Below are positions 10,703 through 21,532 of a DNA stretch of 64,000 nucleotides, piece after piece. Numbering within the stretch: position 1 is the stretch's first letter; the number at the start of each line of letters is the position of its first letter. The notes beneath the pieces were generated by a model. It saw only the letters and a program-made list of their open reading frames with translations, was not told where the DNA came from and searched no databases. The position numbers were made by a program, and so were the translations under genes. Origin of the DNA: Ryuthela nishihirai (taxonomy: Eukaryota > Arthropoda > Arachnida > Araneae > Heptathelidae); contig JAWZYU010000007.1 in assembly GCA_038380435.1 (NCBI GenBank), forward strand, positions 24,097,001-24,161,000, in the 5' to 3' direction.

Positions 10703-11092
10703 GGGGCGGCGGTGGCTCACTTGGTAGTGCGCCAGGCTCGTAATCTGTAGTTCCCAGGTTCGGTGTCCCAGCTGGGTCAGCGTTGAGATTTATCTTCACA
10801 AATTTCCCCGCCCTGCCCACGGTCAGTAGGGTGACACCGATGGGCTTGGATAGGCCGCCGTCCGTCGGATGGGACGTTAAGCCGTAGCTAAGTGTGCATG
10901 AGAGCCGTCAGTGAAGCCTGTGCACGTTAAAGAACACGCTGGATGGCCTTGACGGGAGGCTATCATCTGTCTCCCAACAGCTGTTCCAGTGGGTCTCCTC
11001 CCCCAACTTTCTCTGAGCCTTCGGGGTCCATGTGACCTGGCCATTTAGCCCATGGTGTGCAAAAAAGTGCCGCTCAGAGGTAAAACAACCCA
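10703..11092 (+). mobile_element. SINE-A, full length with TSD
   Basis: TSD ACCTATCAA. The B box carries an extra base (GGTTCGGTGTCC), which should weaken internal pol III transcription of this copy. Confidence 0.95.
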
Positions 11093-11158
11093 ACCTATCA
11101 AAATAATTGATAGGTCACTGATCTACAATCTTTAAGAACCGTCAACTACCCAGTCTCC

Positions 11159-11548
11159 GGGGCCGGGTGGCTCAGTCGGTAGCGCGCCAGGCTCGTAATC
11201 TGTAGTTCCCAGGTTCGAGTTCCAGCTGGGTCAGCGTTGAGATTTATCTCTGCAAAAATCCCCTCCCTGCCCACGGTCAGTAGGGGACACCGATGGGCTT
11301 GGAAAGGCCGCCGTCCGTCGGATGGGACGTTAAGCCGTGGCCCCGTGTGCGGGAGAGCCATATCCTGTGCACGTTAAAGAACACGCTGGATGGCCTTGAC
11401 GGGAGGCTGCCATCTGTCTCCCAACAGCTGTTCCAGTGGGTCCCCTCCCCCAACCTTCTCTGAGCCTTCGGGGTCCATGTGACCTGGCCATTTAGCCCTT
11501 GGTGTGCAAAAAAAGTGCCGCTCAGAGATAAAACAACCCAACCCAACA
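11159..11548 (+). mobile_element. SINE-A, full length
   Basis: Short TSD CAGTCTC. The extreme 5' end reads GGGGCCGGG, with one C replaced. Confidence 0.92.
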
Positions 11549-11628
11549 CAGTCTCATGGCTGCGCAAGTTGGCACTCACACTACACATCCGTAGTTTACA
11601 AAAAAATGAAAGACCAATTGTTCTAGAC

Positions 11629-12662
11629 CAGGTGTGTCCAACCTTTTGACTTCCCTGGGCCACATTGAGTGAAGATTTGACTTCCCTGGGCCACGTTGAG
11701 TGAAGATATGACTTCCCTGGACCACATTGGGTGAAGATTTGACTTCCCTTGACCACATCGAGTGAAGATTTGACTTCCCTGGGCCACATTGAGTGAAGAT
11801 TTGACTTCCCTGGGCCACATTGTGTGAAGATTTGACTTCCCTGGGCCACATTGTGTGAAGATTTGACTTCCCTGGGCCACATTGTGTGAAGATTTGACTT
11901 CCCTTGGCCACATTGAGTGAAGATTTGACTTCCCTGTGCCACATTAGGTGAAGATTTGACTTCCCTTGACCACATTGAGTGAAGATTTGACTTCCCTTGG
12001 CCACGTTGAGTGAAGATTTGACTTCCCTGGGCCACATTGGGTGAAAATTTGACTTCCCTGGGCCACATTGGGTGAAGATTTGACTTCCCTTGACCACATT
12101 GAGTGAAGATTTGACTTCCCTGGGCCACATTGAGTGAAGATTTGACTTCCCTGGGCCACATTGGGTGAAGATTTGACTTCCCTTGACCACATTGAGTGAA
12201 GATTTGACTTCCCTGGGCCACATTGAGTGAAGATTTGACTTCCCTGGGCCACATTAGGTGAAGATTTGACTTCCCTGGGCCATATTGAGTGAAGATTTGA
12301 CTTCCCTGGGCCACATTGAGTGAAGATTTGACTTCCCTGGGCCACATTGAGTGAAGATTTGACTTCCCTGGGCCACATTGAGTGAAGATTTGACTTCCTT
12401 GGTCACATTGAGTGAAGATGAATTGTTTTGGGCCGCATATGAAATATATAATATAGTTAATGTATATGAATAATAAAACTTCATTTATTTTCTTATGTTT
12501 TCTGTTATAAAATTAAAAAAGGGAACATAAAACTAATATGATATAAAAAAACTCGCTGAAAATCACATAATCATGTTGAAAGCTTATGTCGTAAACACGT
12601 AAACTTTACGATTTTGTGGGCCGCATTACTAGCTGTCCAGGGCTGCCGGTTCGACACGCCTG
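11629..12662. mobile_element. hAT-type non-autonomous element with internal satellite
   Basis: Perfect 8-bp TSD TTCTAGAC at 11621-11628 and 12663-12670. Ends CAGGTGTGTCCAACC and, on the other strand, CAGGCGTGTCGAACC are inverted, as in hAT elements. The interior is mainly a 31-bp tandem array, followed by about 240 bp of AT-rich sequence with two GGGCCGCAT motifs. There is no transposase. Confidence 0.92.
11648..12418. repeat. 31-bp satellite inside hAT element, about 25 units
   Basis: Units of 31 bp begin GACTTCCCTGGGCCACATTG. They look derived from the element's own subterminal sequence, since the last unit runs into unrepeated GATGAATTGTTTTGGGCC. Variants (GACCACATTGAG, CACATTGGGTG, CACATTGTGTG) occur in clusters. 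Confidence 0.97.
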
Positions 12663-12670
12663 TTCTAGAC

Positions 12671-13220
12671 AGAGCGAGATCAAAACAACGAAAGACTCTC
12701 TCTGAACTGAGCTTATAGGCTTCTCCCATATTGGTCACATAAACATCCGGGTTGCTAATTATTCCATGAAATATTCAATTCCTCGTTCCTTTCTCACTGG
12801 TTGATGTTCGGCTCACGTCAGTTGACTTTCAGAAGCGTGGTAAGTCGGTCACTTCCGTATTCCTGTGATCTCATAACGCCCTGTTGACCCAGGGCGAGCT
12901 TCTCTCTGTCCCACTACTCGTCTTCAAACTGATCTCTAATGACTCTTGTTGATGGCGCTTCTGCCGCAGCAGCTCCTCATTGGCTGCTGGTGCTCCATTG
13001 ATCATCTGGCGTTGCGGTCAGAGGGATTAGACCGGCACTTGCACTCCAATGAGCCAAGTGTATCGCCAGACAGCAGAAATTCATCGCCAACTGGCACAGA
13101 TGTAGAGTTCACTCGGCCATTGATTCCATCAACCTCAAAAAGTGTTAATTGTGTGAGAGAAGGCTTAAAAATGGAAAGACTTTCTTTTTCACTGGTGCGC
13201 GGTTTATTTATAGTCTTTAT
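12671..13220. other. unassigned, less AT-rich stretch
   Basis: About 550 bp of mixed composition without recognised repeats. The 93-codon open frame from 12946 has no motif I know. It could be unique host DNA, for instance a promoter or exon region, or an LTR remnant. Confidence 0.4.
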
Positions 13221-13231
13221 AGTTTAAGCAG

Positions 13232-13614
13232 TTGGGTTGGGTTGTTTTACCTCCGAGCGCCACTTTTTTGCACACCATGGGCTAAATGGCCAGGTCACAT
13301 GGACCCCGAAGGCTCAGAGAAGGTTGGGGGAGGGGACCCACTGGAACAGCTGTTGGGAGACAGATGGTAGCCTCCCGTCAAGGCCATCCAGCGTGTTCTT
13401 TAACGTGCACAGGGTATGGCTCTCCCACACACGGGGCCACGGCTTAACGTCCCATCCGACGGACGGCGGCCTTTCCAAGCCCATCGGTGTCCCCTACCGA
13501 CCGTGGGCGGGGAATTTTGCGGAGATAAATCTCAACGCTGACCCACCTGGGACTCGAACCTGGGAACTACAGATTACGAGCCTGGCGCGCTACCGACTGA
13601 GCCACCCCCGCCCC
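13232..13614 (-). mobile_element. SINE-A, full length with TSD
   Basis: TSD AGTTTAAGCAG at 13221-13231 and 13615-13625. A young-looking copy. Confidence 0.96.
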
Positions 13615-13739
13615 AGTTTAAGCAGTAATCGGGCTAATTAAATGAGAGAAACAAAGGTCTCTGGTTCTCATTTCGAGTTTCATATTTTTTGGCGTATTTG
13701 TGAGATCGTGATTATATAGACGAGTGCTTCAAAAGCGGT

Positions 13740-15392
13740 GGAGCGACAGGTGGCTCACGATCTGAAGTTCCCAGGTTCGAGTCCCACCTGAGTCAGTGTG
13801 GAGATTTATCTCCAATTAAATGTCCCCCCCCCCCAAACACTGCCATCATGCAGTAGGGGAACCGATGTGCTTGGAAAGACCGTCGTCCGTCGGATGGGAT
13901 GTTAAGCCGTGGCGCTTTGTGCAGGAGAACCATACGCTGTGCACGTTAAAGAACACACTGGATGGCTTTGACTGGAGGTTTCCATCTGCCTCCTATCTGG
14001 TGTACATGGGGGTTCCCTTCTCTGATCTCTCAGGGTCCTTGTGACCTGGCTATTTAGGGCATTGCGGGAGAACCATACGCTGTGCACTTTAAAGAACACA
14101 CTGGATGGCTTTGACTGGAGGTTTCCATCTGCCTCCTATCTGGTGTACATGGGAATTCCCTTCTCTGATCTCTCAGGGTCCTTGTGACCTGGCTATTTAG
14201 GGCATTGCGGGAGAACCATACGCTGTGCACTTTAAAGAACACACTGGATGGCTTTGACTAGAGGTTTCCATCTGCCTCCTATCTGGTGTACATGGGAATT
14301 CCCTTCTCTGATCTCTCAGGGTCCTTGTGACCTGGCTGTTTAGGGCATTGCGGGAGAACCATACGCTGTGCACTTTAAAGAACACACTGGATGGCTTTGA
14401 CTGGAGGTTTCCATCTGCCTCCTATCTGGTGTACATGGGAATTCCCTTCTCTGATCTCTCAGGGTCCTTGTGACCTGGCTATTTAGGGCATTGCGGGAGA
14501 ACCATACGCTGTGCACTTTAAAGAACACACTGGATGGCTTTGACTGGAGGTTTCCATCTGCCTCCTATCTGGTGTACATGGGAATTCCCTTCTCTGATCT
14601 CTCAGGGTCCTTGTGACCTGGCTATTTAGGGCATTGCGAGAGAACCATACGCTGTGCACTTTAAAGAACACACTGGATGGCTTTGACTGGAGGTTTCCAT
14701 CTGCCTCCTATCTGGTGTACATGGGAATTCCCTTCTCTGATCTCTCAGGGTCCTTGTGACCTGGCTATTTAGGGCATTGCGGGAGAACCATACGCTGTGC
14801 ACTTTAAAGAACACACTGGATGGCTTTGACTGGAGGTTTCCATCTGCCTCCTATCTGGTGTACATGGGAATTCCCTTCTCTGATCTCTCAGGGTCCTTGT
14901 GACCTGGCTATTTAGGGCATTGCGGGAGAACCATACGCTGTGCACTTTAAAGAACACACTGGATGGCTTTGACTAGAGGTTTCCATCTGCCTCCTATCTG
15001 GTGTACATGGGGGTTCCCTTCTCTGATCTCTCAGAGTCCTTGTGACCTGGCTATTTAGGGCATTGCGGGAGAACCATACGCTGTGCACTTGAACACATTG
15101 GATGGCTTTGACTAGAGGTTTCCATCTGCCTCCTATCTGGTGTGCATGGGGGTTCCCTTCTCTGATCTCTCAGGGTCCTTGTGACCTGGCTATTTAGGGC
15201 ATTGCGGGAGAACCATACGCTGTGCACTTTAAAGAACACACTGGATGGCTTTGACTGGAGGTTTCCATCTGCCTCCTATCTGGAGTACATGGGGGTTCCC
15301 TTCTCTGATCTCTCAGGGTCCTTGTGACCTGGCCATTTAGGCCATTGTGTGCACAAAACAAAAATGCCGCTCAGAGGTAAAACAACCCAATT
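13740..15392 (+). mobile_element. SINE-A expanded by an internal 143-bp array
   Basis: A diverged SINE-A whose head starts near 13740 and whose tail ends AGGTAAAACAACCCAA near 15392. Between them, the segment from GGAGAACCATACGCTG through CTGGCTATTTAGGGCATTG is present ten times. The final unit exits into a normal SINE-A 3' end (GGCCATTTAGGCCATTGTG). Confidence 0.95.
13918..15343 (+). repeat. 143-bp satellite of SINE-A origin, 10 units
   Basis: Unit boundaries (ATTGCGGGAG) fall at 14061, 14204, 14347, 14490, 14633, 14776, 14919, 15062 and 15201, a spacing of 143 bp. The unit from 15062 is 139 bp because CTTTAAAGAACACAC became CTTGAACACAT. Units are nearly identical to each other, far closer than the host SINE is to young SINE-A copies. 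A GTGTACATGGG(A/G)(A/G)TTCCC variant distinguishes middle units from edge units. Confidence 0.97.
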
Positions 15393-16020
15393 CATGACGA
15401 AGTTCAACCTCGTCATCAGAGGGATTCCTTCCTGCCATGATTTTGAGGCAAATATAAAGGCAAAGGATGTTGACGCAGTTGTACTATCTGAAAAATAATT
15501 GTCAAGCTAGAAGTCTTGAAGTTTTCTCTGCTTGGTTCTGTCATCAAGGAAAACACTAAAGGTAAATGTTTGGCTGTTTTCCTCTTTTCGTGCATTAGTA
15601 GATAATAGGGCTGCAAAAACATTTTCACGTCTCTTATTACCATTTCACTTCTTTCTGCACTTGGGTCTCCATCTACCAAGTACGTTTTCGATCATATTAA
15701 TCAATCTTTGAAGAACTGAGTGACTGAGTTTAATTGCATTTTATTCTCATTGTCAACTTCGTCTGATGAGTTTTCAACAAGACTCAGCTCCTTGTGAAGC
15801 TTCATTAATTCCTCGTTGATCATTTTTATCTTTTGTTCTTTAATCAAGTTTAGACATTATCTGCATTCAATTCTTCAAATCCTGCCTCATCTGAAAATTA
15901 AAGCATTGTTTAACGACTTCTAAGCTATAACCCGTTACAGTATGAAGTCGTGGGCAAATCTGTGAGATAACCTTTCCCCATTAGCTATTTAAACAACTTT
16001 GACATCATTGCAAACTTTTA
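15393..16020. other. unassigned stretch
   Basis: AT-rich. The minus-strand open frame at 15416-15679 is not recognised. It may be decayed transposon coding sequence, but I cannot name it. Confidence 0.4.
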
Positions 16021-16022
16021 CG

Positions 16023-16348
16023 TTGGGTTGGGTTGTTTTACCTCTGAGCGGCACTTTTTTGCACACCATGGGCTAAATGGCCAGGTCACATGGACCCCGA
16101 AGGCTCAGAGAAGGTTGGGGGATTGGACCCACTGGAACAGCTGTTGGGAGACAGATGGGACGGCGGACGATCCGACGGCCCATCCGACGGACGGCGGCCT
16201 TATTCAAGCCCATCGGTGTCCCCTACAGATCGTGGGCAGGGCGGGGAAATTTTGCGGAGATAAATCTCAACGCTGACCCAGCTGAGACTCGAACCCGGGA
16301 ACTACAGATTACGAGCCTGGCGCGCTACCGACTGAGCCACCCCCGCCC
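16023..16348 (-). mobile_element. SINE-A with internal deletion
   Basis: Both ends are intact. About 60 bp of the middle, from GTAGCCTCCCG to the start of GTCCCATCCGACGG, is replaced by a short GGACGGCGGACGATCCGACG junction, suggesting a template jump during insertion. Confidence 0.92.
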
Positions 16349-16614
16349 CTTCACTTCATGTTAAATGACCACTAGAACTCAGCCACTGTTCACTTGCATT
16401 CCCCATTTTGAATATGATATATTCTCGTTAGAGGTCTGAGTTTTTAACGCAGCGAATATTTTTCAAATCTCATATCTATGAGAATTTTTGCTTGTCTCTG
16501 AGAAGCACGTTATTTTGTTCAAAAATCCTGTCTCTGAAAAAACGTAAGTAGAGACAGCATAGAGTAAAAATAAAATAATTAATGTTACAGAAAATCACAG
16601 ATAATGTTCCTGTA

Positions 16615-17420
16615 AACCTGGAACTCGTGATCCCAGGCTTATAATCTGTAGTTCCAGGGTTCGAGTCCCACCTGGGCCAGCATTGAGATTTATCGCCCCT
16701 AAACCCACCCTGTTCTCGGTTATTAGGGAGCATCGATGGGCTTGAAAGTCCCCCATCCGTCGGATGGGACGTAAAGCCGAGGTAGGTATGCAGGAGAGCC
16801 ATGCATTCATTGTGGCTTGTGTGCTGGAAAGTCAGACCATCATTTTTTATGCTGTGAAGTTAAAAAACACGCCAGATGGCGTTGACGGGAGGCTATCATA
16901 TGTTCCGTAATAACTCTCCAATGGGTCTCCTATCCCCAACAGAGGCGGGGGTGGCTCAGTCGGTAGCGCGCCAGACTCGTAATCTGTAGTTCCCCGGTTC
17001 GAGTCCCAGCTGGGTCAGCGTTGAGATTTATCTCCGCAAAATTCCTCGCCCTTCAGACGGTCAGTAGGGGACACCGATGGGCTTGGAAAGGCCGCCATCC
17101 GTCGGATGGAACGTTAAGCCGTGGCCCCGTGTGCGGGGGAGCCATACCCTGTGCACGTTAAAGAACACGCTGGATGGCCTTGACGGGAGGCTACCATCTG
17201 TCTCCCAACAGCTGTTCCAGTGGGTCCCCTCCCCCAACCTTCTCTGAGCCTTCGGGGTCCATGTGACCTGGCCATTTAGCCCATGGTGTGCAAAAAAGTG
17301 CCGCTCAGAGGTAAAACAACCCAACCCAACCTATCCCCAACCTTCCCTGAGCACTCGAGGTCTCTGTGATCTGGCCATGGTGTGCAAAAAAGTGCCTCTC
17401 ATAGATAAAACAGCCCAACA
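16615..17420 (+). mobile_element. older SINE-A interrupted by a younger one
   Basis: Diverged forward SINE-A whose body runs to 16940, is split by the inner copy, and resumes at 17330 with CCTATCCCCAACC, ending near 17420 (AACAGCCCAAC). It also carries about 60 bp of extra sequence near 16800-16860. Confidence 0.85.
16941..17329 (+). mobile_element. SINE-A nested in SINE-A
   Basis: Full-length young copy inserted into the older SINE-A. TSD CTATCCCCAAC on both sides, taken from the host SINE's own 3' part. Confidence 0.95.
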
Positions 17421-17430
17421 AACACTGAGT

Positions 17431-17506
17431 CTCGCCTCGAGGGGAATATGAACCCACGACCTCCTGATAACATGTCAGATTCTCTACTACTGAACTCTCG
17501 AGAGCC
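17431..17506 (-). other. tRNA-like sequence (pseudogene or SINE head)
   Basis: On the minus strand: GTTCAGTAGTAGAGAATCTG, then a GTTATC anticodon-like region, then GGGTTCATATTCC. Arm order fits a tRNA and the ends GGCTCTCGAG / CTCGAGGCG could partly pair, but the B box is imperfect (GTTCATATTCC). I would not call it a functional tRNA. Confidence 0.4.
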
Positions 17507-17589
17507 AGCTTGCACCTCAGAAAATCGTGACTAAAAGCTTTCTCTATGCAGCCGTTTGTGGCGCCATCAAGAGCCTGCAAAGCTTTTGA

Positions 17590-17757
17590 AAGCTAAAGAA
17601 CACACTGGATTGCTTGAGAGGAGTCTTCCATCTGTCTCCTAACAGTTATCCAGTGAATCCCCCTCCTCCACCTTTACTGAACGCTTGGGGTCCTTGTGAC
17701 TTGAACATTTAGCCCATTGTGCAAAAAAAGTGACTTTCAGTATTAAAACAACACAAC
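17590..17757 (+). mobile_element. SINE-A 3' fragment, old
   Basis: Only the TTAAAGAACAC-to-tail portion remains (CTAAAGAACACACTGGATTG through AAAACAACACAACC). Confidence 0.8.
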
Positions 17758-17760
17758 CTG

Positions 17761-20095
17761 TGTTGCTCTCATGTACACAGACCACGGATTAGCATCAGAT
17801 CCAACGGACGGAATCTTTTCGAAGTCCATCGGTGTCCCCTTTCTAGCTGAATAGAATCAGATCCAACGGACGGAATCTTTTCGAAGTCCATCGGTGTCCC
17901 CTTTCTAGCTGAATAGAATCAGATCCAACGGTAGGAATCTTTTCGAAGTCCATCGGTGTCCCCTTTCTAGCTGAATAGAATCAGATCCAACGGACGGAAT
18001 CTTTTCGAAGTCCATCGGTGTCCCCTTTCTAGCTGAATAGAATCAGATCCAACGGTAGGAATCTTTTCGAAGTCCATCGGTGTCCCCTTTCTAGCTGAAT
18101 AGAATCAGATCCAACGGTAGGAATCTTTTCGAAGTCCATCGGTGTTCCCTTTCTAGCTGAATAGAATCAGATCCAACGGACGGAATCTTTTCGAAGTCCA
18201 TCGGTGTCCCCTTTCTAGCTTAATAGAATCAGATCCAACGGACGGAATCTTTTCGAAGTCCATCGGTGTCCCCTTTCTAGCTGAATAGAATCAGATCCAT
18301 TGGATGGAATCTTTTCGAAGTCCATCGGTGTCCCCTTTCTAGCTGAATAGAATCAGATCCAACGGGCGGAATCTTTTCGAAGCCCATCGGTGTCCCCTTT
18401 CTAGCTGAATAGAATCAGATCCAACGGTAGGAATCTTTTCGAAGTCCATCGGTGTCCCCTTTCTAGCTGAATAGAATCAGATCCAACGGTAGGAATCTTT
18501 TCGAAGTCCATCGGTGTTCCCTTTCTAGCTGAATAGAATCAGATCCAACGGGCGGAATCTTTTCGAAGTCCATCGGTGTCCCCTTTCTAGCTTAATAGAA
18601 TCAGATCCAACGGACGGAATCTTTTCGAAGTCCATCGGTGTCCCCTTTCTAGCTGAATAGAATCAGATCCATTGGACGGAATCTTTTCGAAGTCCATCGG
18701 TGTTCCCTTTCTAGCTGAATAGAATCAGATCCATTGGACAGAATCTTTTCGAAGTCCATCGGTGTTCCCTTTCTAGCTGAATAGAATCAGATCCAACGGT
18801 AGGAATCTTTTTGAAGTCCATCGGTGTCCCCTTTCTAGCTGAATAGAATCAGATCCAACGGTAGGAATCTTTTTGAAGTCCATCGGTGTCCCCTTTCTAG
18901 CTGAATAGAATCAGATCCAACGGTAGGAATCTTTTCGAAGTCCATCGGTGTCCCCTTTCTAGCTGAACAGAATCAGATCCACCGGTAGGAATCTTTTCGA
19001 AGTCCATCGGTGTCCCCTTTCTAGCTGAATAGAATCAGATCCAACGGTAGGAATCTTTTCGAAGTCCATCGGTGTTCCCTTTCTAGCTGAATAGAATCAG
19101 ATCCAACGGACGGAATCTTTTCGAAGTCCATCGGTGTCCCCTTTCTAGCTTAATAGAATCAGATCCAACGGACGGAATCTTTTCGAAGTCCATCGGTGTC
19201 CCCTTTCTAGCTGAATAGAATCAGATCCATTGGACGGAATCTTTTCGAAGTCCATCGGTGTCCCCTTTCTAGCTGAATAGAATCAGATCCAACGGGCGGA
19301 ATCTTTTCGAAGCCCATCGGTGTCCCCTTTCTAGCTGAACAGAATCAGATCCACCGGTAGGAATCTTTTCGAAGTCCATCGGTGTTCCCTTCCTAGCTGA
19401 ATAGAATCAGATCCAACGGTAGGAATCTTTTCGAAGTCCATCGGTGTTCCCTTCCTAGCTGAATAGAATCAGATCCAACGGACGGAATCTTTTCGAAGTC
19501 CATCGGTGTCCCCTTTCTAGCTTAATAGAATCAGATCCAACGGACGGAATCTTTTCGAAGTCCATCGGTGTCCACTTTCTAGCTGAATAGAATCAGATCC
19601 AACGGACGGAATCTTTTCGAAGTCCATCGGTGTCCCCTTTCTAGCTGAATAGAATCAGATCCAACGGACGGAATCTTTTCGAAGTCCATCGGTGTCCCCT
19701 TTCTAGCTGAATAGAATCAGATCCATTGGACGGAATCTTTTCGAAGTCCATCGGTGTCCCCTTTCTAGCTGAATAGAATCAGATCCAACGGGCGGAATCT
19801 TTTCGAAGCCCATCGGTGTCCCCTTTCTAGCTGAATAGAATCAGATCCAACGGTAGGAATCTTTTCGAAGTCCATCGGTGTTCCCTTTCTAGCTGAATAG
19901 AATCAGATCCAACGGACGGAATCTTTTCGAAGTCCATCGGTGTCCCCTTTCTAGCTGAATAGAATCAGATCCAACGGACGGAATCTTTTCGAAGTCCATC
20001 GGTGTCCCCTTTCTAGCTGAATAGAATCAGATCCAACGGACGGAATCTTTTCGAAGCCCATCGGTGTCCCCTTTCTAGCTGAATAGAATCAGATG
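17761..20095 (-). repeat. 62-bp satellite of SINE-A origin, about 37 units
   Basis: Array of 62-bp units AATCAGATCCAACGGACGG...CCATCGGTGTCCCCTTTCTA. The unit corresponds to the reverse complement of the SINE-A body (CCATCCGACGGACGG...CCATCGGTGTCCCCTACTG), and the array is entered through a SINE-like CACAGACCACGGATTAGC at 17773-17790. Four unit types are seen at the ACGGACGG position (ACGGACGG, ACGGTAGG, TTGGACGG, ACGGGCGG), plus linked GTGTTCCC and CTTAATAG variants that recur as blocks. Confidence 0.97.
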
Positions 20096-20650
20096 CATTA
20101 TATATTCGCTTAGATCTCTCCATAAACATCTGTTGGCACAATTAACTCCATTTGGTTTGTCGGCCTTGATGTGTCTCTTGTTTTGCTTGCTAACCTATTC
20201 TCTTCCATTTTGGCTCATTAATTAACCTCTCCCATTTCTGACAGTGACGATATATCGAGCGCAAAATTCATTTTTAGGTCGTGCAACCAAAATTCACACG
20301 ACCTATATTACAACGAACCACTTCTCTCCTGCATGCGATAACAGCAGCTTGAATTCCGGCTGCATGCGAGGCCAAAGCTTTCGCAAGGCCATTCGCTGCA
20401 GAGCAGTGAAATGACATCACGCAATCCTGCTTCCGCCTCTCCCTATGCATAGCGATGCAGGGGAATGAAGCTTTTCATGTTCTTGGTTATTGCCCGCTGA
20501 AACTAGACGCCCACATCTTTTTCCTCTTTGACAAACACTCCAGACGTAAGACCTCGGTTTGTAGGAATTTATTTATTAGATTTAAATTGCATGTAGAAGA
20601 TGAGAGTTAATATAAAAACTGTTAAACTTAATTTAAGTCAACTTCGCACA
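20096..20650. other. unassigned, less AT-rich stretch
   Basis: No repeats matched elsewhere. A small inverted repeat flanks 20275-20310 (TAGGTCGTGCAACC / CACACGACCTA). Possibly unique DNA. Confidence 0.4.
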
Positions 20651-20660
20651 GCTTTGGGTT

Positions 20661-20745
20661 TTGTGTGAGAGACAGTTTTGTTATGCCCTCAATGAGCTAA
20701 ATGACCAGGTCACAAGGACACCAAAGGACTCCCTATTTAGGTTTC
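20661..20745 (-). mobile_element. SINE-A tail fragment, old
   Basis: GAGCTAAATGACCAGGTCAC and neighbouring text match the 3' part of SINE-A. It is probably the left piece of an older SINE interrupted at 20751. Confidence 0.6.
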
Positions 20746-20750
20746 GGTTG

Positions 20751-21134
20751 TTGGGTTGTTTTACCTCTGAGCGGCACTTTTTTGCACACCATGGGCTAAA
20801 TGGCCAGGTCACATGGACCCCGAAGGCTCAGAGAAGGTTGGGGGAGGGGACCCACTGGAACAGCTGTTGGGAGACAGATGGTAGCCTCCCGTCAAGGCCA
20901 TCCAGCGTGTTCTTTAACGTGCACAGGGTATGGCTCTCCTGCACACGGGGCCACAGCTTAACGTTCCATCCGACGGACGGCAGCTTTTCCAAGCCCATCG
21001 GCGTCCCCTACTGACCGTGGGCAGGGCGGGGAATTTTTGCGGAGACAAATCTCAACGCTGACCCAGCTGGGACTCGAACCTGGGAACTACAGATTACCAG
21101 CCTGGCGCGCTACCGACTGAGCCACCCCCGCCCC
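20751..21134 (-). mobile_element. SINE-A, full length
   Basis: Complete. A short flanking repeat GGTTTC is visible on both sides. Confidence 0.94.
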
Positions 21135-21162
21135 TTTTGGTTTCAATTATTTCACTTCTGAG

Positions 21163-21285
21163 AGGAGAGGTTACCATCTGTCTCCTCACAGTTTCCTATT
21201 GGGTTCCCTTCTCCCAACTCTCTCCGAGCCTTTGGGGTCCTTGTGACCTGACCATTTAGCCCATTGTGAGTAAAAACGAGATGTG
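21163..21285 (+). mobile_element. SINE-A 3' fragment, old
   Basis: Forward GAGGTTACCATCTGTCTCC through TTAGCCCATTGTG. Confidence 0.75.
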
Positions 21286-21334
21286 GCCAGCTTGACGAAC
21301 AACACCATTATCATTGGTGATCTTCGCTACTTAG

Positions 21335-21532
21335 CCAACCCAACTCTGAGAGGCACTTGTTTTGTGCACAATGGGCTAAATGGCCAGGTCACCAGCACCC
21401 CAAGGGTTCAGAGAAGGCCGGAGGAGGGGACCCATTGGGCAGTTGTTAGGAGCTAGAAGGAAGCTCCTCCCTTCAAATCCATGCAGAGAATTCTTTAACT
21501 TCCACAAGCACTCTCCTAGACACGTGGTCGCG
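21335..21532 (-). mobile_element. SINE-A fragment, old
   Basis: Reverse copy from AACCCAACTCTGAGAGGCAC to about CACGTGGTCG. The tRNA-like head is absent. Confidence 0.75.

Noticed and set aside
11277..12347. 356-codon open frame with 31-residue repeats on the minus strand
   Set aside because: It is three 31-bp satellite units per 31 residues inside a non-coding hAT element and then runs into SINE-A. An artefact of tandem repetition.
12946..13227. Protein-coding exon at 12.95-13.23 kb
   Set aside because: No motif, no splice context that I can defend, and the frame ends at the SINE-A insertion region. Left as unassigned.
13237..13641. Open frames reading MGCFTSERHFFAHHGLNG... repeated through the window
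   Set aside because: These are translations of SINE-A in one frame. They recur wherever SINE-A is little mutated and run across pol III promoter boxes and TSDs. They are not genes.
17792..20095. CRISPR array
   Set aside because: Units are directly adjacent 62-bp repeats with no unique spacers, no cas genes, and the DNA is eukaryotic. The 143-bp and 156-bp arrays were rejected for the same reason.
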